Shown: positions 41,386 through 50,844, counted from the first letter of the stretch. The stretch: 64,000 bases of DNA from Reinekea forsetii (GCF_018860385.1 NZ_JAHKPH010000008.1:318782-382781), one strand, 5' to 3'. Notes: a model not told the origin generated them from the sequence alone. Numbers and translations: made by a program.

Positions 41386-43953
41386 ATGCCTATTTATCCG
41401 AGCAATCGTTATATTTCATTTCTATTGTTGGCCATTTTGGTCTTTATTATGCTGGCTTGTGCAGAGCCGCCCAGCGATCAAGAAGCCGCCGTTGAAGACA
41501 GCGTTGACCAAACGTTAACAAACTTAGGCGTAGATACCACGGTAACGGACAGGCAAGACGATGAAGGTAACCCGCTCCCTGAAAATTACCTTCCTTTAGG
41601 CGCGAACGAATCCCTCGAGAAGTTCGATGAACTTGTATTAATTGGCTGGCCACTTGCTGCAAGCAGTGGGTTTGATAGTCAGTTAACTTTGATGGAGTTT
41701 GATCGCAACAACGATGCAAGCTTTACCACGGATGTTTTATTTGCCCCTTCACAAGCACAAACCCCTTGGGCATCTTCAGTAGGAGACACGCCCGAATCTA
41801 AACGCCATTCCGTTGCCGCCGATATCGATGCCGACGGTTTACAAGAGCTTATTGTTGTACACCAGCAAGAAAATCAAGCAGTGCAATTAATGGTTTATGA
41901 AGATAAACCTTCAGGCTTTATTCAAAACCAAACGGTAACGGTCAGTGCCCAAACGCACAGCTATTTATCGGCAGGTGCTTCGGATATTAACGGCGATGGC
42001 TACAGTGAAGTTTGGGTCGCTTTGATCAGTGGATCACAAGTTAAACTGCAATTGTTAGACAATACTCAAGGTCTGCTTTCGTTATCAACCACGCAATTAG
42101 ACATAGAGGCAGACTTTCCAGGTAGCGAAATTCAAGTGACGTTATCAAGCGGCAATATAGACTACGATGCCTCAATTGAACTGGGGGTTATTGTGAATGA
42201 GTCTTTTCAGCTCTCAGGTGATAGTGGCATCAGTAACTTCTATTTGTTTGATGACCAGCAACATAATTTTGAAATAGTAAACAGCGGATTACTGCATTCA
42301 ACAACACTCAACCGAACGGCGGTGGTGGGTAATATAGTTTTAGCCGATATCGACAACGATAATATTGATGAGATTGTATTGGCCGGTCTCACGCATTTTG
42401 ACCCCGATAATTCCTGTGAATACTCCACATTACTGTTGGCATACGATGATGCAGCAAATGATTTTTCAGAGTTAGGCGCACTAGAAGAAACCGAAACCAT
42501 TCACGGTGGTTGTAATAAAAGCGTTAAAGGCAATTTGAGGTATGTGCATTTAAATGCGGGAGATATTGACGGTGACGGAATATCAGAAATTCAAGCCAAT
42601 GAATATTTATATGATGATTTTTCCAACGCGCCAGCGTTCAGTTATTTAAGAGACGTTAATAGCGACATTGCCAAACTGCCTTTAGCGCAATTGTATGGTA
42701 ATAACGAAGGCTTTACGGGGGAGTTTGCCTACGAAACGAGTGATATTATTGTAGCCGACATGACCGCCAATAAACGCCAAGACGTTGTGTTTATTTCACA
42801 CAGTACAAATGAAATGCAAATTTGGGGCATGGGTGATCCAAAACCAAATATTGGAGCCATAGACGGCGAGTGGCGATTGCTTAAAAATATTCCAATCACA
42901 CCCGTAACAGACGAAACCCCCTACCGACCCGATTTACTTGCGATTAATGTAAACCATGATGGGCTTTCAATTGCATTCGATGCCGGTGAACATAAGGTTG
43001 TCTTTACCGAGCCCGTTATTTTAGCAGCACTTGCTGCCGCTCCCTGCTATTCAAGCCAAGGGCAAAACCTAGATGCCTGTAGAACCAGCTATGGATCAAC
43101 CCAAAGCCAGCAAGTGGAATTTGAAGATTCACTGTCGATCAGTGCAGGGGTGTTTATCGGGGTAAATGTTGAATTCAGTGACCCCATTACCGCATTACGA
43201 TTATCAGAAGTTGAATCCAAAGTTAAGGTAACTGCTACCGCCAGTCTTAAACATTCTTCATCGTACACTTACAGCGAAACGGTGGAGTACACCACCGGTA
43301 GCATTGAAGACACGGTCGTGTTTTCTACGATTCCATTCGATATTTATACCTACACCATTACCTCGCACCCAGATGAAAACCTAATGGGTGAAAAGATTGT
43401 AGTGTCTATGCCACGAGCACCCGTAACCTTACAAGTATCACGCGATTTTTATAATGCCAATGTTGAACATGGCGGTCCTAAGATTGGCACCGATGTGTTT
43501 AATCATAAAGCAGGTGACCCGAGCAGTTATCCCACGGCCTCCCTCAAAGACAGCTTGCTCAACCGTTACAGCTTAATCAAAAGCGATGAACAAGAAATAA
43601 CTCGCTGGGCATACGCAACAGGTCCGGCCGCCGTAGGTGAAGGAGGAGGTAGCACCAGTTTAGAAATAAACATCGTCGAAGAAAATGGAACCGGCACGAG
43701 TGTCGGAGCACAAGTGGAATTTGAAGCACAAGCCACATTTGGTGTGGTATTGGCAGGCTTCTCAGTAGGCTCCTCTGTTGAATCATCATTGCAAGTAACT
43801 CATGGCGAAGAATCTAGTTATGTTGGCGCGGTTGCCAACCTACCCAGTGAAGGATTTGCCGATAAGGATTATCGATGGGGGTTAATGACGTATTTAGTCG
43901 ATGACCACATTTCGGGTCAACAATTTGAAGTCATTAATTATTGGGTCGAATAG
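41386..43953 (+). CDS. Lipoprotein with FG-GAP/VCBS-type repeats
   Basis: An 855-residue exported lipoprotein of unknown function. The signal peptide ends in a lipobox (IMLACAEPP, Cys about residue 25). The body contains at least four Asp-rich repeat motifs of the FG-GAP/integrin-like type (DIDADGLQELIVV, DINGDGYSEVWVA, DIDNDNIDEIVLAG, DIDGDGISEIQAN), spaced as in a beta-propeller that binds calcium. The C-terminal third has no recognised domain, but Ser/Thr-rich strands (SGVFIGVNVEFSDP, EAQATFGVVLAGFSVGSSVESS) recall membrane-associating beta proteins. A second lipoprotein gene follows 29 bp later, probably one operon. Confidence 0.8.
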   Translation: MPIYPSNRYISFLLLAILVFIMLACAEPPSDQEAAVEDSVDQTLTNLGVDTTVTDRQDDEGNPLPENYLPLGANESLEKFDELVLIGWPLAASSGFDSQLTLMEFDRNNDASFTTDVLFAPSQAQTPWASSVGDTPESKRHSVAADIDADGLQELIVVHQQENQAVQLMVYEDKPSGFIQNQTVTVSAQTHSYLSAGASDINGDGYSEVWVALISGSQVKLQLLDNTQGLLSLSTTQLDIEADFPGSEIQVTLSSGNIDYDASIELGVIVNESFQLSGDSGISNFYLFDDQQHNFEIVNSGLLHSTTLNRTAVVGNIVLADIDNDNIDEIVLAGLTHFDPDNSCEYSTLLLAYDDAANDFSELGALEETETIHGGCNKSVKGNLRYVHLNAGDIDGDGISEIQANEYLYDDFSNAPAFSYLRDVNSDIAKLPLAQLYGNNEGFTGEFAYETSDIIVADMTANKRQDVVFISHSTNEMQIWGMGDPKPNIGAIDGEWRLLKNIPITPVTDETPYRPDLLAINVNHDGLSIAFDAGEHKVVFTEPVILAALAAAPCYSSQGQNLDACRTSYGSTQSQQVEFEDSLSISAGVFIGVNVEFSDPITALRLSEVESKVKVTATASLKHSSSYTYSETVEYTTGSIEDTVVFSTIPFDIYTYTITSHPDENLMGEKIVVSMPRAPVTLQVSRDFYNANVEHGGPKIGTDVFNHKAGDPSSYPTASLKDSLLNRYSLIKSDEQEITRWAYATGPAAVGEGGGSTSLEINIVEENGTGTSVGAQVEFEAQATFGVVLAGFSVGSSVESSLQVTHGEESSYVGAVANLPSEGFADKDYRWGLMTYLVDDHISGQQFEVINYWVE

Positions 43954-43982
43954 TTATTAAAAATAAAAATAGGAGAACTGAC

Positions 43983-45905
43983 ATGAAAAAAACACATGTA
44001 ACAATAATGGCCATTCCCATTTGGCTGACCCTACTAGCGGGTTGTAATCCAGATGAAAAAGTGGAGCCGCCCGTAGTTAAAAATTCGCCACCGATTGCAG
44101 TAGTGCAAGCGCCTGAAGTTGTGAACGCTAATTTTAAGGTGACGTTAAATGCAGAGGAAAGCCACGATGCGGATGAAGATGAGTTAACTTATCGTTGGGA
44201 GCAATTAAGCGGGCCAGACGTCACTAATGGGGCGGGTTTTCTAACCGGTGAAACAGTGAGTTTTGCGGCACCTAGTGAAGTGAGTACCTTAAAGCTGAAC
44301 TTAATTGTTAACGATGGGGAAGATGATAGCCAGCCTGAAAGCATCGCTGTCAATGTACTGGAAAACACGGCCGCCGCTTACTATGTGGACGGTGATTTAG
44401 GTTCCGATACAGAAGGCGTAGGTACGCGCGAAGCGCCTTTTGCATCCATCACCAAAGCGCTTTGTTCCGTTACCAAAGCGCAGCAAGATATCTATGTTAA
44501 AAACAAAGCAGACAATGGCATTTATGTGGAAAAAAGTGACACTTGCTCCCCAGTTGATGAGCGATCACAAACAGAATGGCTAACAGTGCCAACAGGCACC
44601 AGCCTTTACGGTGGCTACGATGAATATTGGCATCGGGATGTAACAAATTCCACGTTGGTTGATACCGTAGAGGATGGCTTTACTTTTACCGACGTTGATC
44701 AACCTGCTTGGTTTAGTGGCTTTAATGTACTTGCACAAGATGCAAAAGAACCAGGAGTTGCGGTGTCGGTTATCAGTGTGACAGGAGGCAACTCGATGCT
44801 AACCATTGCCGATAACCAGTTAATTGCCGGCGATGTTGCAGCGAAAATCACAAGCAACCCACAATCCAGTTATGGCGTTCGTGTGGGTTACTTAAGCAAG
44901 TTACGGCTGGAGCGTAATGAAATTTCTTCGGGTGCGGGCGGTAATGCACTTTCATACGAGGTTGTATTTTCTTCACCGGCACCAGACGGTGCAAATGGTA
45001 AGAATGCCAGCGGAACGAGTGGTGGCTCTGGCGGAGATGGGCGCGGGACTTTAGATTACGACGGTGGAAAAGGTGGTGACAACAATAGCTCAGGCAAATC
45101 AGGCGAAGGACGAACCAATAAGAATGCGGGCAAAAGCGGTGCTCCTGGTAGGAGCGGAAACGGATCCGGCTATATTGCTGAATTAATTACCCCCTTGAGT
45201 ACGCGACCAGCGGTAGTATTTAGATGTGGTAATGGGTTTTGGGGGAGTTATGGTTATGATGGTTACGGCGGTAATGGGGGGGACGGTGGAGACAATGCTT
45301 GGCCTAATAATGGTGGCGGTGGCGGCGGCGGCGGCGGCGGCGGCCAAGGAGGCGCGGGTGGTCGTTGGGGCGTAGGTGGATGTGCTTCTATCGGGGTTTT
45401 ACTCAATAGAATTGAAGACGTACAGCTGACTGACAACACCATTATTAGTTCGAATGGTGGTTACGGTGGTTCTGGCTCTAGAGGGCAGTTAGGCGGAGAC
45501 GGTGGCAAAGGCGGTGCCGGTGCAAAAGGTAACTGTACAGGTTGGTGTGCCAAAAATGGAAAGAATGGCGGTGCTGGTCAAGCAGGCGGTAATGGTGGGC
45601 GCGGCGGTGCCGGCGGCGGTGGTCCTTCTTATGGTGTGCTCGTCGGCTCACAAATGTCGCCATTATTGACAGGGAATGATATCCGTAGTGGCAATGGCGG
45701 CAATGGCGGCTTTGGAGGGGTAAACGGCCATGGCGGCGAAGGGGGTTACAGCTATGCCATTTATGACACTAATCTGAACGATGGTATTGTGCCTGTTCTC
45801 TCTGATAATACATTATCGTTCGGGGAGCCTGGGTTAGGTGGCAACAGCACCGGCACGGTAGGTGAACCAGGCAATAAAGGTAAAGCCGCTGCAACAAATT
45901 GGTAA
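43983..45905 (+). CDS. Glycine-rich lipoprotein with PKD/Ig-like domain
   Basis: A 640-residue exported lipoprotein. The start at 43983 has AGGAGAACTGAC in front and gives a clean signal peptide with lipobox LLAGCNPDE (Cys about residue 20). Residues about 30-125 form a PKD/cadherin-like domain (ESHDADEDELTYRWEQLSGPD, then LIVNDGEDDSQPESIAV). Then comes YYVDGDLGSDTEGVGTREAPFASI, a segment common at the start of right-handed beta-helix (DUF1565-type) proteins. The C-terminal 300 residues are very Gly-rich (GGNGG, GGDGG, GGAG repeats with a run of 11 Gly), interleaved with beta-helix-like strands. It follows the FG-GAP lipoprotein; both are probably surface or periplasmic, with unknown role. 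Confidence 0.8.
   Translation: MKKTHVTIMAIPIWLTLLAGCNPDEKVEPPVVKNSPPIAVVQAPEVVNANFKVTLNAEESHDADEDELTYRWEQLSGPDVTNGAGFLTGETVSFAAPSEVSTLKLNLIVNDGEDDSQPESIAVNVLENTAAAYYVDGDLGSDTEGVGTREAPFASITKALCSVTKAQQDIYVKNKADNGIYVEKSDTCSPVDERSQTEWLTVPTGTSLYGGYDEYWHRDVTNSTLVDTVEDGFTFTDVDQPAWFSGFNVLAQDAKEPGVAVSVISVTGGNSMLTIADNQLIAGDVAAKITSNPQSSYGVRVGYLSKLRLERNEISSGAGGNALSYEVVFSSPAPDGANGKNASGTSGGSGGDGRGTLDYDGGKGGDNNSSGKSGEGRTNKNAGKSGAPGRSGNGSGYIAELITPLSTRPAVVFRCGNGFWGSYGYDGYGGNGGDGGDNAWPNNGGGGGGGGGGGQGGAGGRWGVGGCASIGVLLNRIEDVQLTDNTIISSNGGYGGSGSRGQLGGDGGKGGAGAKGNCTGWCAKNGKNGGAGQAGGNGGRGGAGGGGPSYGVLVGSQMSPLLTGNDIRSGNGGNGGFGGVNGHGGEGGYSYAIYDTNLNDGIVPVLSDNTLSFGEPGLGGNSTGTVGEPGNKGKAAATNW
45312..45344 (+). repeat. (GGC)n microsatellite coding 11 glycines
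   Basis: Within the Gly-rich lipoprotein gene, codons GGT GGC GGT are followed by eight GGC in a row, 33 bases coding Gly only. It is a trinucleotide tract able to slip without shifting the frame. Confidence 0.9.
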
Positions 45906-45915
45906 TTTAGTGCAA

Positions 45916-45945
45916 GCCGAGTGCAGCAATTGAGCTTCACTCGGC
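45916..45945 (+). terminator. Hairpin after the Gly-rich lipoprotein gene
   Basis: GCCGAGTG (45916-45923) and CACTCGGC (45938-45945) form a perfect 8-bp stem with a 14-base loop, 11 bp after the stop. No T-run follows (an A-run does), so it may end or stabilise the transcript rather than be a classic terminator. Confidence 0.4.
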
Positions 45946-46010
45946 GACTACTTGGAAAAAAAAGTTGCTTAAGCCATACTTTAACCGGTATTTAAAGTTG
46001 GGAAAGCAGC

Positions 46011-46688
46011 ATGTCAATTCTTAGACAGCACGATCTATTTAAGCCTCTATCTGAAGAGCTGCATCTGGCAATGGAACAAGCTAGCCAACAACGAAAATAC
46101 AAAGCCGGGTCGTTGATATTTCAACGCGGCGATCCGGGCGACCGCTTATTGATTATCGAAGCAGGGATCATCGAAATAAGTTTAATGTCTCAAACCGGCC
46201 GAAAATCTATTTTAAATCACGTCACCCAAGGAGACGTGCTTGGTGAAATAGCCGTGTTTGATGGTGAGCCTAGAAGTGCCGATGCTTATGCAAAAACCGA
46301 TGTGGTGTCTTTAGAAATATCAAGGTCGCGCATACACCAAGTGTTTTCAGATTCTCCTGAAGCACTGTGGCAGCTAGTAAAAGTATTGTGTGGCCGAGTA
46401 CGCAATGCATCGACCATGTTTGAAACACGGGCTTTAACTAGCGCGGATACCCGTATTGCGCGTTGTTTATTAAAAATGGCCGATTTATGGGGTAAAAATG
46501 AAGGCGATACCGTCGTTATTCAACAGCACCTTACTCAAGGAGATTTAGGCGATTTATCAGGACTCGCGCGAGAAAATGTGAACCGCCATCTGCGTAAGCT
46601 TATTCAAGAAGACTATGTTCATTACAACAAAGGGCAGTTTTCGTTGCTAAACATCGACAGGCTAACGCGCATAGCGAATCAAGAATAA
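46011..46688 (+). CDS. Crp/Fnr-family transcriptional regulator
   Basis: A 225-residue regulator. The N-terminal cyclic-nucleotide-binding fold (about residues 8-125) has the phosphate-binding cassette GEIAVFDGEPRSADAYA, with the Arg-Ser pair used by cAMP/cGMP receptors. After a long helix comes a Crp-type winged helix with recognition region TQGDLGDLSGLARENVNRHLRKL. There are no Fnr iron-sulfur cysteines. A GGGAAAG ribosome site precedes the ATG. It converges on a class III cyclase gene (15 bp between stops), so a cAMP- or cGMP-responsive switch is a reasonable inference. Confidence 0.9.
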   Translation: MSILRQHDLFKPLSEELHLAMEQASQQRKYKAGSLIFQRGDPGDRLLIIEAGIIEISLMSQTGRKSILNHVTQGDVLGEIAVFDGEPRSADAYAKTDVVSLEISRSRIHQVFSDSPEALWQLVKVLCGRVRNASTMFETRALTSADTRIARCLLKMADLWGKNEGDTVVIQQHLTQGDLGDLSGLARENVNRHLRKLIQEDYVHYNKGQFSLLNIDRLTRIANQE

Positions 46689-46702
46689 AAGCAATTCAAC
46701 GT

Positions 46703-47494
46703 TTAAGTACCTATCCGAAAAGTTTGAATCGGAGCATCGAACCCCTTCAAAGTTAAAGCGCCATTGTCTTCGGCAATATGGTGTTGATTACTTCGTTGTA
46801 AACAAGGCTCACTGATGAGAGCTTGATAGGCGTTTGCCTCCGCCGCTAACCTTGCAGCAAGTATAACTTCAGAACCAAAAATAGAGACATCTCTAAACAA
46901 GCCCTTTGCCGCTTGAACTGTTGCCATAAATACGCTTCCGGTATGTACGCCTACACCCACGGGAATATCATGGTGCTTTGAAAAGTGTTTAGTAAGTTCG
47001 GCCGCGCACTCTACAGCCTTTGCTGCATGATTCTGGCCGCAAAACCCGGGCGGCCAAACCGCCACAATGCAATCACCATAAAAGGCCATAATGAAACCAT
47101 CGTGATCGGTTATGGCCTGTGTTGCTTGATCTAAAAATGCGTTGACGCGATTATTGACTTCAGCGGGACTGGCGTGAGTGGCAAATTCGGTTGAATGACG
47201 AATGTCAATAAACAAAAGCGATAAATCAACATCAGCACCGCCGGGAAACTTATTTAAAAATTCATCGCAGGCTGCACAATAATTTGGATTACGACTGCTA
47301 GGGGCACGGTGCCGAAAGGTTTTTTGCCACCACCCCCCAAAGCCTGCAAATGGGGAAAAGCATAATCGGCATCTGGGTTTAGTGGGCATTAAACGATGGA
47401 TCCACTGCTGTTTAGTTAAATCTGGGTGACCATCTTGGAATATCGTTCGCCAGAGTTCTTCGTTGCCGTTGTCTTGCAAAAAGGAATCGCTCAT
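46703..47494 (-). CDS. Class III nucleotide cyclase with N-terminal Cys-rich motif
   Basis: A 263-residue soluble protein. The C-terminal class III adenylate/guanylate cyclase domain (about residues 90-235) has metal-site aspartates in LLFIDIRHSTEF and AFYGDCIVAVW, plus VGVGVHTGSVFMA. The N-terminal part has two CxxC pairs (CRLC near 41-44 and CAAC near 73-76) that probably bind zinc, with FSPFAGFGGWW between. It is the last gene of a leftward run after a tyrosine-decarboxylase-like gene and an unknown gene, and it faces a Crp-type receptor gene. Base specificity (ATP or GTP) cannot be settled by eye. Confidence 0.88.
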   Translation of the reverse strand: MSDSFLQDNGNEELWRTIFQDGHPDLTKQQWIHRLMPTKPRCRLCFSPFAGFGGWWQKTFRHRAPSSRNPNYCAACDEFLNKFPGGADVDLSLLFIDIRHSTEFATHASPAEVNNRVNAFLDQATQAITDHDGFIMAFYGDCIVAVWPPGFCGQNHAAKAVECAAELTKHFSKHHDIPVGVGVHTGSVFMATVQAAKGLFRDVSIFGSEVILAARLAAEANAYQALISEPCLQRSNQHHIAEDNGALTLKGFDAPIQTFRIGT

Positions 47495-47519
47495 CTTTAG
47501 ACTCTTTTTTATAGTTGTT

Positions 47520-48593
47520 TTAGTTTACCCAGTAGCGTTGTGGCATGACTGTCCATATATTGCGCTCAAGAGGGTACGGGTTGCAGCCAGGGCTGTTACA
47601 AACCACCGATACCGATAAATACAAATGCCTCGGCTGTACTTCGAAGGCCGGACCAATACCACGATACATAACCGTAATAGGCTCGGGCTTTTGCCAGCAA
47701 TCTGGGGCAGGGTAGCAAGGAGATTTGTCGGTTGTTGGCGTATGTTCTAACGGCAAACAGGGTACCGAAACCACAATGCCGGCTTTCAAAAGCGCAGACC
47801 CTATCACAGGGACATAATCGCCCCCTTCTAATCGTTTTGGGGCTTCTTTAAGTTCAATGACATCGTCGTAATCTGGGCCAAAACGCTTAGGCTCGAATGG
47901 GCTAGTGCTCACCTGCGCCGTTTGCAAGTGCGTCATAAACGCTTCATTGCCTTCACCAAATAAATAATACAGAGCGTATCGCGGTAAAACGTTGACGTGA
48001 TCAAAAGGACGGTAGAGAACAACGCGTTCGCAAACAACGCGAATATTTTTTATCACCGGTTTACAACGTTTAGCCTCCCATGGAAAAAAGTGTGGCTTTT
48101 CTTCCTCTTCTTTCGTGAATGGAACGCGAATACCAAAAAATAAATGGCCATGAAATTCTTGAACCGTTTGGCTACCTAACTGAGGTATAGAAAACTCTTT
48201 GACAAGTTGACTCAATGCATCTTTATCTTCATGGTCATTAGCATTGCACAAAAAAAATGTAGCATTTTTATGCTTCTTTCTAAGTTGCGCGTAAGCATCA
48301 ATGGGTAACTTTTGTGAGCTGATGTCTGAAAGGTCTAATTGTTCACCATCGCATGTTGCTTCGCTAAAATCGAACTGAAATTTCATAATGACTTGATACT
48401 TGTGCAGCTCGCAATGATATTGTGTCATGTGGATGCCAAAGGCAAAATCTAGCTTGGGTTCGTCTTCTTTTGAATCGGCACCCATCATTTTCTGTAGCCC
48501 ATTGCCTACCAGAGTGAATGCATGTTGGTGAGTTACATTGTCTATTAGTCGATCTGTTTCTAATTCACTCTCTAATGCATTTAAAGTAACCAT
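47520..48593 (-). CDS. Conserved-looking protein of unknown function (357 aa)
   Basis: I do not recognise this protein. It is soluble, with no signal peptide or membrane segment. It has a charged KEEEEKPHFFPWEAKRCKP stretch, several aromatic motifs (DHVNVLPRYALYYLFGEG, MYRGIGPAFEVQPRHLYLSVSVVCNSPGC), and a run of cysteines in its last third (SVPCLP, SPCYPAPDCW, CNSPGC) that may bind metal or form disulfides. AAGGAG precedes the ATG. It lies 16 bp after the decarboxylase gene and 25 bp before the cyclase gene, so it is co-transcribed with both and may serve the same pathway. Confidence 0.75.
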   Translation of the reverse strand: MVTLNALESELETDRLIDNVTHQHAFTLVGNGLQKMMGADSKEDEPKLDFAFGIHMTQYHCELHKYQVIMKFQFDFSEATCDGEQLDLSDISSQKLPIDAYAQLRKKHKNATFFLCNANDHEDKDALSQLVKEFSIPQLGSQTVQEFHGHLFFGIRVPFTKEEEEKPHFFPWEAKRCKPVIKNIRVVCERVVLYRPFDHVNVLPRYALYYLFGEGNEAFMTHLQTAQVSTSPFEPKRFGPDYDDVIELKEAPKRLEGGDYVPVIGSALLKAGIVVSVPCLPLEHTPTTDKSPCYPAPDCWQKPEPITVMYRGIGPAFEVQPRHLYLSVSVVCNSPGCNPYPLERNIWTVMPQRYWVN

Positions 48594-48609
48594 GTTTTCT
48601 CCTTAGCGT

Positions 48610-50844
48610 TTATTGATTCGAAAGTGAATGATGATGGATAAGGTTTTCTCGTTCTTCGCAGGCCGTAGTTTTTAATACGTTCATCAGTGTTGGAATAAAA
48701 TTCCCTTCTGAAGTTTGGCTAAGCCAAGGGTTTTGAGTGGTTGAAATTAAAAACGTTAGCCGCTGTTCGTGTGTGACTAAGACGCCACAACGCTGAGCGT
48801 AATTAGCGATTAGTTCTTTCGAATAAGTTTCTGTTGAAAATTCTGATGCCGTAATGAACATTGGCGTACTTGGCACCGATTCAGTGTTTATATCAGTTAG
48901 ACGCAAACTGAGGCGATTAAAGATTCGGTTATTCAATTCATTAAACAATTCAACATTGCGATTCACCACCCCATTAATTTTAAAGTTGAACGAGTAATTT
49001 ATAATGCTTAAGTCACCGCCAATTTGAGTGAATAATTCGCATCGCCGTTTCTCTTCTGAAGTTTTATTGGGTTTAGCTAACAACTGTGCCATTTCGTCGC
49101 AATTAATTTCGTTAAAAGTAGTGATGGCATATTGCTTTTCGGCTTCGATATCGGCTTCAGTCGCCGCAGGGCTCTTTTCGCTTGGTAAGCGTTGGAATGT
49201 TGTGAGTGTTAATTCATCTTCGTCGGAAAATAAGGCAATTAAACCTAAGTAAAACAGTTTATTGTTGTAGACACATTGGTTTAACAACAGGCCATAACCT
49301 TGATTGTGCAAGCCGATAACATCGTGAGCCAAAAAAACACTGCATGCCGAAGCGCCTGGTTTAGACCCTTCTATCCCGTACAGGCCAACATTGGCATCTT
49401 CGCTGTCGTGAAAAACAACCGGTGCCTTTAAAGCGTTTAGCGTTCGCACGCGACCATTGCGGTAACATAAGCTACCCGCAGCATATGGAACAAAGCCCGA
49501 CTTATGAGGGTCTAGCGTTACGCTGTCGCAATGTTGAATCGTGTTTAACTGTCGCTGGGTGTAGGGCGAGGCAAAGCACATAAAATCTTTGGCATTTTCT
49601 TGCCCTGGATCAACGCTAGGGTTGCGAAGCATGGTTGTGAAATACCCACCCCAAGCGGCATCGGCATGTACGTAAAAGCTTAAGCCCAAAGCTTGCATTT
49701 CAGTTCGAAGCGCAAAGATTTTGTCTAATGGGTCTACCGCACTTTCTTCGGTAGAGCCCAGCACAGCTACCACAGCAATAATTGGGTGCTGTTGTTCTCG
49801 TGCTTCATTAAGTTTTTGGCGCAAGGCCACCATGCACATGCGGCCATCGGCATCTACATTAATTGGTTGTATTGCGTTTAACCCTAAACCCAGCAACGAT
49901 GCACCTTTTTGCCATGAGTAGTGGGCGGTTTGGGGTACCAATAACCAAGGTTGGCGATGGTGGGTATCACTTAACAGTTGTTCGTTAAATTCTAATAGAC
50001 CCAGCTGCCTTAAACTGCATGCACTTAAGGCCGCATCTATGCATGGCTTGGGTAGGCCAAATTCATCGGTCATTCGTTGTGGCAAAGCGATGGCGTTGTC
50101 TACCGGAATGTTCAGTAGTGCCCAATCTGATAAGGTGCATAAAATTTTTAAACAACCATCACTGATTTGTACGGTTAGGTTTTGAGCCGAGGCTAACGAT
50201 GGGTCATTCAAAAGGGCATGCTTTACCATGAGCGGTAAATAACGCAGTTGCTGCGCCGCCCACAGGCTTTCCATATTCGCCACACTGCCATCACAGGTAA
50301 TGTGACCCCAGGGCTCAATACCTTCACTTAATTGCTGCCCAAAACCGAGAACATTGCAAAGATCTTGCCCGACCAACATCTCAATAGCCGAGGTGACTGG
50401 AGAAGCTTCAACTGCAACATTGTTTTGGTTATAGAGCATTCCGGCAAAATAACCCGCCATGGCCGGCGTACTAATATCCCAGTACATATGCGATTGGTTA
50501 CGATAACTGGCTAAAGGGATAGAGGCCGTGAGTACCGAACACAAGTGCTTTATTTTCCCCTGAAGGTGATCGGCTGCGCCATCGTTAAAAGCACTGCTAT
50601 TGCGGGGCAAGGGCGGGTCTTCCGGGAAATAATCGGCACGAGCCTGGCAATGCGACTCTAACGCCGTATTAATGGCCAGCTCTAACGGCTTAAAAGCCGA
50701 GGCTTTTGGCCCTAAAAACCAATCTTGCGGAGCAAAAGGAAGGTTGGATTGTTTTAAAACGTTTTTATCTGAAGCAGAAAAACTATCACGTAAGTGCGCT
50801 TTTAAATCTGCAATGGCGCGCAAATCAGCCGCTGTCATGCCCAT
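48610..50844 (-). CDS. PLP-dependent decarboxylase, tyrosine-decarboxylase-like
   Basis: A 744-residue group II amino-acid decarboxylase. From the ATG at 50844 (AAGG eight bases upstream) the PLP lysine is Lys448 in LDPHKSGFVPYAAGSLCYRNG. Other segments follow the tyrosine decarboxylase branch: SHMYWDISTPAMAGYFAGMLYNQNN, EASPVTSAIEM, WGHITCDGSVANMESLWAAQ, FYVHADAAWGG and YGIEGSKPGASACSVFLAHDVIGL. It is longer than the roughly 620-residue bacterial tyrosine decarboxylases because of an extended C-terminal part. A TTG at 50880 would lengthen it by 12 residues without better support. The substrate (tyrosine, another aromatic or aspartate) is not certain. No amine antiporter gene is nearby. Confidence 0.85.
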   Translation of the reverse strand: MGMTAADLRAIADLKAHLRDSFSASDKNVLKQSNLPFAPQDWFLGPKASAFKPLELAINTALESHCQARADYFPEDPPLPRNSSAFNDGAADHLQGKIKHLCSVLTASIPLASYRNQSHMYWDISTPAMAGYFAGMLYNQNNVAVEASPVTSAIEMLVGQDLCNVLGFGQQLSEGIEPWGHITCDGSVANMESLWAAQQLRYLPLMVKHALLNDPSLASAQNLTVQISDGCLKILCTLSDWALLNIPVDNAIALPQRMTDEFGLPKPCIDAALSACSLRQLGLLEFNEQLLSDTHHRQPWLLVPQTAHYSWQKGASLLGLGLNAIQPINVDADGRMCMVALRQKLNEAREQQHPIIAVVAVLGSTEESAVDPLDKIFALRTEMQALGLSFYVHADAAWGGYFTTMLRNPSVDPGQENAKDFMCFASPYTQRQLNTIQHCDSVTLDPHKSGFVPYAAGSLCYRNGRVRTLNALKAPVVFHDSEDANVGLYGIEGSKPGASACSVFLAHDVIGLHNQGYGLLLNQCVYNNKLFYLGLIALFSDEDELTLTTFQRLPSEKSPAATEADIEAEKQYAITTFNEINCDEMAQLLAKPNKTSEEKRRCELFTQIGGDLSIINYSFNFKINGVVNRNVELFNELNNRIFNRLSLRLTDINTESVPSTPMFITASEFSTETYSKELIANYAQRCGVLVTHEQRLTFLISTTQNPWLSQTSEGNFIPTLMNVLKTTACEERENLIHHHSLSNQ

